Origin: Planctomycetales bacterium
Lineage (GTDB): Bacteria; Planctomycetota; Phycisphaerae; SM23-33
Reading direction: 5' to 3'
DNA: 26,648 nt
Assembly: GCA_030592655.1 (NCBI GenBank)
Contig: JAUVIQ010000014.1
Span: 1 to 26,648 of the forward strand
Of this stretch, positions 15,678 to 21,436 are shown piece after piece; the stretch's first letter is position 1; every line of letters begins with the position of its first letter. The notes below the pieces were generated by a model, which saw only the letters and a program-made list of their open reading frames with translations, had not been told where the DNA came from and searched no databases. The translations under genes were made by a program, and so were the position numbers.

Positions 15678-15727
15678 CATGCCTCGCTTCCCTTAGGGAC
15701 ACTACGTGAAAGCGAGCACGCCTCACT
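15678..15727. repeat. Mosaic dispersed repeat between nadC and birA
   Basis: Contains CATGCCTCGCT (15678-15688, also at 9130 and 16692) and CACTACGTGA (15700-15709, also at 20442 and 24972). A near-copy, GCCTCACTATGG, runs into the birA start codon. Confidence 0.65.
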
Positions 15728-16687
15728 ATGGAACTGACGAATCGAATTCTGGAACTGCTTTATGACCGCGAAGGGGGATTTTTCGCGCTGGATGAACTTG
15801 CAAAGGCGTCGGGTGCGGACCATGCGAAGGTCGAAGAAGCATTAGCGGAGTTGTCGCAGCGGGGGCATCGTTTTGAGCGGTCGCCGGCTCACGGCGTCAG
15901 GCTGATGCGTCCGACGGTTATGGATGCGCATCTGATCGAGCGGGACCTTCCGGTTGAGCATATCGGGCGGCACGTTATTTGTTTCGACCAGGCCGATTCG
16001 ACAAACGACGTAGCCTTCGCATCGGTACAGCAGGCAGCGGGTCGGGCGTTGGTGGTAACGGCTGAATATCAGCGTGTGGGCCGGGGTCGGCTTGGGAGAA
16101 AATGGTTCAGCCCGTCCGGTTCGGCGGTGCTGGCGAGCGTGCTTTTGCACCGTCAGGCGTGCGATTTACCTCAAGAGGCATTGACGCTGGCAGCCGGACT
16201 GTCTGTGGCAGAAGGTATCGAAAAATCGACCGGCGTAACATCAACCCTGGATTGGCCCAACGACGTCGTTATCGGCGAGGCGAAACTGGCGGGTGTCCTG
16301 GTGGAGGTTCGCGGAAAAGAGGTCGTAATCGGATTCGGGATAAATGTTTTTACCGCGCCGGCGGCAGGGCGGGTTTCCCGCCCTGCGACGTGCCTGGCGA
16401 AGGAACTCGGTGGTATTTCATCTCTGGAGCGCATAGAGATTCTTCGAGCGGTATTAGGAAGGATGGACCGGTGGGTTTCGGCTTTGCGGGACGGTCGGAC
16501 CGGCGAACTTCATGATCGCTGGTGCAGCCGATGCGGTATGGTCAATCGTCGCATCCGCATACAATCATCGGGCAACCGCTTCACCGGACGGGTTATTGAT
16601 GTCAGCCCGTCCGAGGGTCTTGTTCTTCTGGACGACGACGGGCAGCGTCTTCACTTTCCTGCGGCGACATCCACTATCGTTGAGTAG
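15728..16687 (+). CDS. birA: Biotin--[acetyl-CoA-carboxylase] ligase (bifunctional type)
   Basis: Activates biotin with ATP to biotinyl-AMP and attaches it to the biotin carrier protein of acetyl-CoA carboxylase. The 319-residue protein has an N-terminal winged-helix domain (about residues 4-60: LYDREGGFFALDELAKASGADHA), so it may also repress biotin genes as E. coli BirA does. The catalytic domain has the DSTND segment (90-94), the biotinyl-AMP loop GRGRLGRKWFSP (118-129), LDWPNDVVIGEAKLAGVLVE, and GFGINV. The C-terminal SH3-like domain includes GRVIDVSPSEGLVLLDDDG. The start ATG 15728 fits homology, but the upstream region is repeat DNA with no clear Shine-Dalgarno. It is followed by repeats and then the riboswitch leader of the secretion operon. 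Confidence 0.94.
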   Translation: MELTNRILELLYDREGGFFALDELAKASGADHAKVEEALAELSQRGHRFERSPAHGVRLMRPTVMDAHLIERDLPVEHIGRHVICFDQADSTNDVAFASVQQAAGRALVVTAEYQRVGRGRLGRKWFSPSGSAVLASVLLHRQACDLPQEALTLAAGLSVAEGIEKSTGVTSTLDWPNDVVIGEAKLAGVLVEVRGKEVVIGFGINVFTAPAAGRVSRPATCLAKELGGISSLERIEILRAVLGRMDRWVSALRDGRTGELHDRWCSRCGMVNRRIRIQSSGNRFTGRVIDVSPSEGLVLLDDDGQRLHFPAATSTIVE

Positions 16688-16691
16688 AATC

Positions 16692-16823
16692 CATGCCTCG
16701 CTGAAAGATAGGGTGTAGGTCATAGGTCGTAGGGTATAGGGAAAAACGGAAAAACAAAGTTTCCCTAATCCCAAGTCCCTCTTTTTCGGTTTCTCCCTAC
16801 GCTCTATGACCTACGACCTATTT
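16692..16823. repeat. Composite hairpin repeat downstream of birA
   Basis: Starts with CATGCCTCGCT (16692-16702). Imperfect inverted arms built on TAGGTCA/TAGGTCG (about 16715-16740) and on TATGACCTACGACCTA (16805-16820) enclose a 32-base segment (16737-16768) that is the exact reverse complement of 10366-10397. A CCCTAATCCCAAGTCCCT heptamer tract follows that segment. Any terminator role for birA is not clear. Confidence 0.8.
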
Positions 16824-16932
16824 GTTATTGCCGTTGTTGAGTGATTTTTTTGCTTGTCTTCGATTTGTATTTTAGAGTGTAAATGTTGCGCGACTTGTAA
16901 GTAAAAGCAGGTCGCAGCAGCAGGACATGTTT

Positions 16933-17041
16933 GTCCCCGAAAAGGCAACCTGTCGGGAGTATTCCGGCGGGGCGCAAAGTTACGGGGCCTGAAGGGTCTT
17001 TTCATGCGGACCTGTCGGGTTGGCCGGGCTACCGAAGGGAC
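16933..17041 (+). promoter_or_regulatory. GEMM (cyclic di-GMP-I class) riboswitch aptamer
   Basis: The region matches the GEMM consensus in order: AAAAGGCAACC (16940-16950), a P2 hairpin with arms CCTGTCGGGA and TTCCGGCGGG (16949-16958, 16962-16971), the hallmark GCGCAAAG (16972-16979), GGGGCCTGAAGGG (16984-16996, tetraloop-receptor side), a P3 tip GGTC/GACC, and GGCCGGGCTACCGA (17022-17035). A closing P1 of GTCCC/GGGAC pairs 16933-16937 with 17037-17041. The family senses cyclic di-GMP, and a subclass senses cyclic AMP-GMP. I cannot assign the ligand reliably; the usual GGCAAACC has one A fewer here. It lies about 260 bases upstream of the major pseudopilin and probably controls the whole secretion operon. 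Confidence 0.88.
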
Positions 17042-17146
17042 TATCGCGCACCTTTTTCGCATCGGTGCTCGGTTCACCCGTGGGAAGAGTTTTCCCGCTC
17101 CCCTTCAGCCGCCGAATGTTTCCCCGAAAAGGCTGCATTTTAGTTA
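17042..17146 (+). promoter_or_regulatory. Candidate riboswitch expression platform
   Basis: CCCTTCAG (17101-17108) is perfectly complementary to CTGAAGGG inside the aptamer (16989-16996). CAGCC (17106-17110) can instead pair with GGCTG (about 17131-17135), which is followed by CATTTTAGTT, a possible weak terminator. The two pairings share CAG, so they could be mutually exclusive. A further hairpin, GGGAA/TTCCC, lies at 17082-17096. This is inferred from complementarity only. The remaining leader to 17290 shows no gene; it holds an isolated AAAGGAGGT at 17211-17219. Confidence 0.4.
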
Positions 17147-17302
17147 AGGCGCGTTACGGCGCAGTCGATACGACAGAAGGTTCTGGTGGAGTGTGGTTCT
17201 CAAGTTCAGGAAAGGAGGTAGGCGGGACAGAAAGTAGTCAGCGTGATGTTTTGGGAAGTCGTTTTATGGGATTTTTGTAACTTTAAAAGTGGAGGCGTAA
17301 CG

Positions 17303-17755
17303 ATGAGTAACAAAACAACAGGTTTTACATTGGTCGAGATTTTGATTGTCGTGATCATCCTTGGAATTTTGGCAGCGATCGTGATTCCGCAATTCACGGA
17401 AGCGTCGAACGATGCCCGTAATTCCGCTCTGAAATCGGACTTACAAACGCTCCGAAGCCAGATCGAACTTTACAAGATTCAGCACAAGGACGCGCTGCCC
17501 GGCGACGGTGCAGCCACTTTCCTCCAGGCTATGACGGGAAAGACCGACATTGACGGCGCCGTCGCTGCCGCCGGTCTCTACGGGCCTTACATGCAGAAGA
17601 TACCGGTCAACCAGTTCAACAATCTGAACACGGTAAGAATCGACGGAGCCGTCCCAGGCGCCGACACCGAGGGGTGGCAATTTGATTCTACCACCGGGCA
17701 GATTCACGCGGACGACAACGACTCCACCGGTGGTGTCGCTCACTCAACCTATTAA
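17303..17755 (+). CDS. Major pseudopilin, type II secretion GspG-like
   Basis: Prepilin-type protein of 150 residues. The short basic leader MSNKTTG is cleaved before F8 (G7|FTLVEILIVVIILGILAAIVIPQF), with the conserved Glu at mature position 5. The N-terminal helix anchors the precursor in the inner membrane and later packs the pseudopilus core. The C-terminal domain (DLQTLRSQIELYKIQHKD, YGPYMQKIPVNQFNN, GWQFDSTTGQIHADD) is the GspG pattern for the major subunit. I start at ATG 17303, with GGAGG 7 bases upstream; the frame extends 20 codons further but that region lacks family resemblance. It is the first gene after the GEMM riboswitch. Two strong hairpins follow it, which may stabilise the transcript or reduce readthrough so that this subunit is made in excess. 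Confidence 0.9.
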   Translation: MSNKTTGFTLVEILIVVIILGILAAIVIPQFTEASNDARNSALKSDLQTLRSQIELYKIQHKDALPGDGAATFLQAMTGKTDIDGAVAAAGLYGPYMQKIPVNQFNNLNTVRIDGAVPGADTEGWQFDSTTGQIHADDNDSTGGVAHSTY

Positions 17756-17792
17756 TTCACACGGAATGGTGTGTTGTTTCCGGAGTATGGTT

Positions 17793-17882
17793 CAGAGGCT
17801 CCAGCGGCGTGGATTCCTCGCCGCTGGACGCCTCTGCATAGTACAGGAACGATTGTAACACCCACCAGAAGCAGGTGTTACA
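17793..17882 (+). other. Two stable hairpins after the major pseudopilin
   Basis: Hairpin 1 pairs 17793-17809 with 17819-17836 (CAGAGGC then TCCAGCGGCG with CGCCGCTGGA then GCCTCTG; one bulge, 9-base loop). Hairpin 2 pairs TGTAACACC (17854-17862) with GGTGTTACA (17874-17882). Neither has a T-run, so mRNA processing, stability or attenuation is more likely than classic termination. The rest of the gap to 17962 contains ACTGACCAC/GGACTAC-type short repeats at about 17923-17948. Confidence 0.7.
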
Positions 17883-17962
17883 AACTCACGGTCATTCGTC
17901 GGATACCGGGTGTTTTTTCCGGCTACTGACCACGGACTACCGGCTACTAATACGGGGTCATT

Positions 17963-18457
17963 ATGATGTCTAATGGCGGTTTCACATTACTCGAAGCCCT
18001 GTTGGCTACTGTCGTGCTTGTGATGGTGGTTGGGGCGGTTGTCATGCCATTCACCGCCGGTGCGGCCAATACGGCCCAGAATGCCCGCTCAACTCTCGCT
18101 GTCAACCTTGCCCAGAACCTGATGGAAGAAATCCTCGCCAAATCCTTCAGCGATCCCGACGAGTCCGAAGCCGGCGAAACCGGCAGAGACAACTGGGACG
18201 ACATGGACGACTATGACGGTTACTCCGAGGCTGAAGGGGAAATAGCGGGATTCGACGGTGTTGTGGTGAACGATCCGTCGGCTGTGGCGTTGACGCGCGA
18301 GGTAACGGTCGAAAGCGTCTATATAGCGGGTCAGGACCAGTCTGAAGAGCCGACATTCCTTCGCATCTGCGTTAATGTCCGCTACCACGGCGACGCACTG
18401 GTTAGTCTTTCCAGACTGGTCTATGCCAACGCCGGTAGCGGTGGTGATGACGATTGA
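17963..18457 (+). CDS. Minor pseudopilin, GspI/PilV-like
   Basis: Protein of 164 residues with a prepilin leader MMSNGG cleaved before FTLLEALLATVVLVMVVGAVVMPF, mature Glu5 present. Past the helix it continues LAQNLMEEILAKSF, which resembles the AxxLAxxxMEEI pattern of GspI and PilV minor pilins. The middle is very acidic (DDMDDYDGYSEAEGE). In type II systems GspI is the core of the initiating tip complex with GspJ and GspK, and the next two genes supply those partners here. ATG 17966 is an equally possible start. Assignment to the GspI/PilV group is moderate; prepilin processing is near certain. Confidence 0.8.
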   Translation: MMSNGGFTLLEALLATVVLVMVVGAVVMPFTAGAANTAQNARSTLAVNLAQNLMEEILAKSFSDPDESEAGETGRDNWDDMDDYDGYSEAEGEIAGFDGVVVNDPSAVALTREVTVESVYIAGQDQSEEPTFLRICVNVRYHGDALVSLSRLVYANAGSGGDDD

Positions 18458-18468
18458 GGAATACGTAC

Positions 18469-19257
18469 TTGAACACGAAAACAATTAAAGCGTTCACGCT
18501 TGTCGAGCTGCTGATGGCGGTGGCCATTACGGCGATGATCGGTATGTCGGTAGTAACGGTCAGTTCAGCGCTGTCGAGCGCCCAGGCCAGTACCGACGGC
18601 ATGATCGAGGCGATATCTTCTGGCAGATACGCCATGAGGAGCATCGGTGCCGAAGTGCGCAAGGCATCTCTTGTTACTGCGGCAGACGCGGACGGGATGG
18701 TTATCTGGACCGGGGATGACAACGGCGACAAACAGATTAACATTGACGAACTCGTGCTGATCCTGTCCGACGGCGACAACCAGACAGTGGAACGGCTACA
18801 GGTGGTCTTTCCCCCCTCTGCACCACCGTCGTTGAACATTACCCAGGAACTGAAGCAAATTACCGACGTTGACAAAGTCCGAAAGTTGCTGACCAGGAAT
18901 AAATACTCAGACTACCTGACTCAGCGAACATTGGCTGTGGATGTATCGAATTTCGAGGTGGTTACGAACGAGTCCCCCCCGATACCGCAACTCGTGCTGA
19001 TGCGCCTGACGGTGGGACAGGATGCCCAGCAGATAACACTGACGAACACAGCCCGTCTCCGCGCCGACGCAACCGATTGTGTCTCTTTTGACGATGGCAT
19101 ACCTGTGCTTGACTTAAGTGGCAGCATTAGCGGCGACGATGACGACGATGACGACGATGATGACGATGATGACGATGATGACGATGACGACGACGATGAC
19201 AGACGACGACCGATAAGACCAATAAGGCCGATAAGACCAGTAAGACCGGTGATGTGA
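18469..19257 (+). CDS. Minor pseudopilin, GspJ/PilW-like, with poly-Asp tail
   Basis: Protein of 262 residues. The prepilin motif is A8|FTLVELLMAVAITAMIGMSVV, with Ala rather than Gly before the cut and Glu5 present. The RYAMRSIGAEVRKASLVTAAD segment after the helix is typical of PilW/GspJ-type subunits. I prefer the TTG at 18469, with GAGGA 8 bases upstream, over the TTG at 18454 that overlaps the upstream stop. The C-terminus is extraordinary: after SGSISG come 22 consecutive Asp (encoded by GAC/GAT from 19135), then RRR and five Arg-Pro units ending in VM. The acidic run could bind calcium, which pseudopilins often need, but this is speculation. It lies 11 bases after the GspI-like gene and 13 before the GspK-like gene. 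Confidence 0.8.
   Translation: MNTKTIKAFTLVELLMAVAITAMIGMSVVTVSSALSSAQASTDGMIEAISSGRYAMRSIGAEVRKASLVTAADADGMVIWTGDDNGDKQINIDELVLILSDGDNQTVERLQVVFPPSAPPSLNITQELKQITDVDKVRKLLTRNKYSDYLTQRTLAVDVSNFEVVTNESPPIPQLVLMRLTVGQDAQQITLTNTARLRADATDCVSFDDGIPVLDLSGSISGDDDDDDDDDDDDDDDDDDDDDDRRRPIRPIRPIRPVRPVM
19135..19254 (+). repeat. GAY trinucleotide tract and RPI/RPV codon repeats within GspJ-like gene
   Basis: 66 bases of GAC/GAT codons (19135-19200) encode 22 Asp. They are followed by short repeats of the AGACCAATA type encoding RPIRPIRPIRPVRPV. The mixed GAC/GAT usage argues that this is not a very recent pure slippage product. Confidence 0.9.
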
Positions 19258-19270
19258 GAAACCGGTAAGA

Positions 19271-20428
19271 ATGAGTGAAATAATGAGAAACCCAACCGCA
19301 CAACCTGGTTTTGCGATGCTCCTGGTGCTGATTATTGTATCAGCGGGATTCGTCCTTGGTATGTCGTATTTGTCGGTGGCGTCCGTCCAGGTCCGGGTTT
19401 CGCGGAATTATCAATCTCTGTCAAGGGCTCGTTATATAGCCGAATCGGGTCTGGAGCATGCGCTCCACGTTCTGCGGTTCAGCCCGGAAGACTTTGACTC
19501 GCCGCTCGGTCCTTTTTACGTGGACGGGTCGTCGGACAGTTACACAATCGGTGCTCAGGAAGATCCCGAAACACCCGGACTTTATACGCTTACATCCACT
19601 GCTACTGCCGGATCAGTCCGTCGGACCAGTTCGGTAAAGGTCTTCAGATCCGACAGTAATAAAGTGAGCACAAAGTACGGAGTAGTTGTCGATAGTGCAT
19701 GGACCTGGTTACCGAGTAGCCTGACCGTTAACGGCGACGTTCACTTCAACGGGCAGTTGTTTAACATGGCCGTTATCAACGGTAACGCCAGTGCAACTAA
19801 CAGGATAACGGACATATGGAATCGTATATCAGGCTCGACCACTGAGGACGCTGAAGAGATATCGATCCCCGAGATAGAGGTCGAAGATTATATCGAATAC
19901 AGCATCGGCAGCAGCAACTACGAGGCAGAGGAGTTCACGAATAAAAACTTCGAGCAGAACGACCCATTGGCCGACGGCGGAGCCATTACGCCCAGCAATG
20001 TCGGCGGAGTCGTGTACCTCAAGCCCAAAAAGGGGGATACGGTCAAACTTGGGAATAAGTTGAACTTTACCGGTACGTTAATCATCGACGGTAATGTTGA
20101 ACTGGGCGGTAGGAACATCACGCTCACTGCCGTTGATGGTTTCCCCGCAATTATCGCTACAGGTGCGATCAGGGTTACCAACTCGGCCAAGAATGTAACC
20201 ATTAACGGTGCGGTGGTTGCCAATCAGGGCATGATACCGTGGGGGTTAACCAGCAAATCCAGCACCACGGTCAACGGCGCGGTAATCAGCGACATGTTCG
20301 GTTATGCCAGCATGTTGAGAGGGAAACACGTCCTGAATTACGACGAAGATATTGCGAAACTCTACGATTTTTCCGGCGGATCGGGTAGCAGCACGCCCGT
20401 GGTAACTGTCCTGATCTGGAATGATTAA
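19271..20428 (+). CDS. PilX/GspK-type pseudopilin with beta-rich C-terminal domain
   Basis: Protein of 385 residues. The N-terminal MSEIMRNPTAQPG|FAMLLVLIIVSAGFVLGMSYLSVAS is prepilin-like but lacks Glu at mature position 5, as is known for GspK and PilX-type subunits, which sit at the pseudopilus tip. SRARYIAESGLEHALHVLR is the characteristic post-helix motif. The C-terminal half has repetitive Asn/Gly-rich strands (LTVNGDVHFNG, VINGNASA, LIIDGNVELGGRNITL, VTINGAVVANQG), suggesting a beta-helix-like fold rather than the classical GspK domain. ATG 19283 is an alternative start. It follows the GspJ-like gene by 13 bases and is separated from the next gene by a 60-base repeat-bearing gap. Confidence 0.78.
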   Translation: MSEIMRNPTAQPGFAMLLVLIIVSAGFVLGMSYLSVASVQVRVSRNYQSLSRARYIAESGLEHALHVLRFSPEDFDSPLGPFYVDGSSDSYTIGAQEDPETPGLYTLTSTATAGSVRRTSSVKVFRSDSNKVSTKYGVVVDSAWTWLPSSLTVNGDVHFNGQLFNMAVINGNASATNRITDIWNRISGSTTEDAEEISIPEIEVEDYIEYSIGSSNYEAEEFTNKNFEQNDPLADGGAITPSNVGGVVYLKPKKGDTVKLGNKLNFTGTLIIDGNVELGGRNITLTAVDGFPAIIATGAIRVTNSAKNVTINGAVVANQGMIPWGLTSKSSTTVNGAVISDMFGYASMLRGKHVLNYDEDIAKLYDFSGGSGSSTPVVTVLIWND

Positions 20429-20431
20429 AAA

Positions 20432-20470
20432 TACGTAGTATCACTACGTGATGCATAGCATCGCTACGCG
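20432..20470. repeat. Mosaic palindromic repeat
   Basis: Contains TACGTAGTATCACTACGTGA then ATGCATAGCATCGC. The words CACTACGTGA (20442-20451) and TAGCATCGC are shared with the element near 24941-24981. It sits just before the Shine-Dalgarno of the next gene. Confidence 0.7.
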
Positions 20471-20488
20471 AAACGAAGGAGACTTGTG

Positions 20489-20854
20489 ATGAATGACTAT
20501 AAGAAAGCGGCAGAAATTACTACAGTTCACATCGACGGTTATACGCGATTTTGCCTCTCGGCGATTGTCGTGTTGCTGACGGTTCTGATTATCGGGTTGT
20601 GGGCGAACGGTCCGGCATCGGATGTCTCCGACGCATCAGCGGCAGCCAAGGCGCCCAAGTCCAGCAGCAGTACTCTGAATCTGCTTGACGCCAGGGCGCA
20701 GCGTGTAGGTACGCTGAAGGCCGCCCAGAAAACCAACAAGCAGTTGGACAAGATCATCGCCCTTCTGAAAAGCGGCGAGATCCGCGTGTCCATCGCCGAT
20801 GAAGGCAAAAAAAAGGAGGCCCCTAAAAATGTTCGGAAACTCCCCAAAAAATAG
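20489..20854 (+). CDS. Small single-pass membrane protein of the secretion operon
   Basis: Protein of 121 residues that I do not recognise. It has one transmembrane segment at about 22-42 (FCLSAIVVLLTVLIIGLWA). A low-complexity Ser/Ala/Lys linker follows, then a helical segment (LLDARAQRVGTLKAAQKTNKQLDKIIALLKSG) that could form a coiled coil, and a Lys-rich tail. The topology is probably N-in with the C-terminus in the periplasm. GAAGGAG lies 7 bases before ATG 20489; GTG 20486 directly before is less likely. It overlaps the following GspH-like gene by 26 bases, so it belongs to the operon. A platform or adaptor role is possible but unproven. Confidence 0.75.
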   Translation: MNDYKKAAEITTVHIDGYTRFCLSAIVVLLTVLIIGLWANGPASDVSDASAAAKAPKSSSSTLNLLDARAQRVGTLKAAQKTNKQLDKIIALLKSGEIRVSIADEGKKKEAPKNVRKLPKK

Positions 20855-21344
20855 TCTTTCCCATGGTTCCCGGAAGGGACGCTGCGCGTTTACCCTGGTG
20901 GAGATAATTGTGGTACTGGTCATATTGGCCATTGCCGCAACGGTAGTCGTCCCGTATGCCACCGGTACGAGCAGTATTCAGGCCTCTTCTGCGGCAAGGT
21001 TGATAATGTCGGACCTGGAGTACGCACAGAACCAGGCCATTACGACGCAAACGCCTGTATCTGTAACATTCAGCGTCAGCGGTAATTCTTATACTGTCTC
21101 TAACGCAAGCGGGACCCTGATTCATCCGATTAGCAAACAAGCGTATGTTGTTGATTTCGACACGTTGAGCGGATTTGGGAATGTGTCGGTGTCGGAGGCG
21201 GATTTCGGCGGCGCGTCGAATGTTACGTTTGACGCACTTGGCGCGCCTGACAATAACGGGACAGTTACCGTAGTTGCCGGTCCGCACACATACACTGTAA
21301 CCGTCGCACCGGTCAGTGGGCGCGTTACTGTATCCGGCGAATAG
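20829..21344 (+). CDS. Minor pseudopilin, GspH/FimT-like
   Basis: Protein of 171 residues with an unusually long basic leader of 20 residues ending RKGRCA|FTLVEIIVVLVILAIAATVVVPYA; Ala precedes the cut and mature Glu5 is present. After the helix, SSAARLIMSDLEYAQNQAITTQTPVSVTF is the standard GspH/FimT pattern, followed by a beta-rich domain. I chose ATG 20829 because AAGGAGG lies 9 bases upstream (20813-20819); an ATG at 20799 in the same frame would lengthen the leader further. It starts inside the preceding gene, suggesting translational coupling. Its role is as a minor subunit of the pseudopilus. Confidence 0.85.
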   Translation: MFGNSPKNSLSHGSRKGRCAFTLVEIIVVLVILAIAATVVVPYATGTSSIQASSAARLIMSDLEYAQNQAITTQTPVSVTFSVSGNSYTVSNASGTLIHPISKQAYVVDFDTLSGFGNVSVSEADFGGASNVTFDALGAPDNNGTVTVVAGPHTYTVTVAPVSGRVTVSGE

Positions 21345-21425
21345 ATGACTACTCTTCGAGCCTGAGCCTCAGGGCCGAAGGCCGTCGGCGTAGCAGGGGC
21401 ATAAGGGTCAAGCGAGCGGCTTGAC
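21345..21425. repeat. Intergenic hairpins before pilM
   Basis: Contains CCTGAGCCTCAGG (self-complementary), GGCCGAAGGCC, and the hairpin TCAAGC-GAGCG-GCTTGA (21408-21424). AAGGAG for pilM follows at 21426. The layout resembles dispersed repeats rather than a terminator, since no T-run is present. Confidence 0.5.
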
Positions 21426-21436
21426 AAGGAGCAATA

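Noticed and set aside
16931..17280. Small + strand frames in the riboswitch leader
   Set aside because: The region is explained by a structured RNA; the frames lack ribosome-binding sites and protein-like composition.
18921..19301. Minus-strand open frame with a poly-Ser run
   Set aside because: It is the complement of the poly-Asp tract of the GspJ-like gene; the + strand has the prepilin motif and Shine-Dalgarno.
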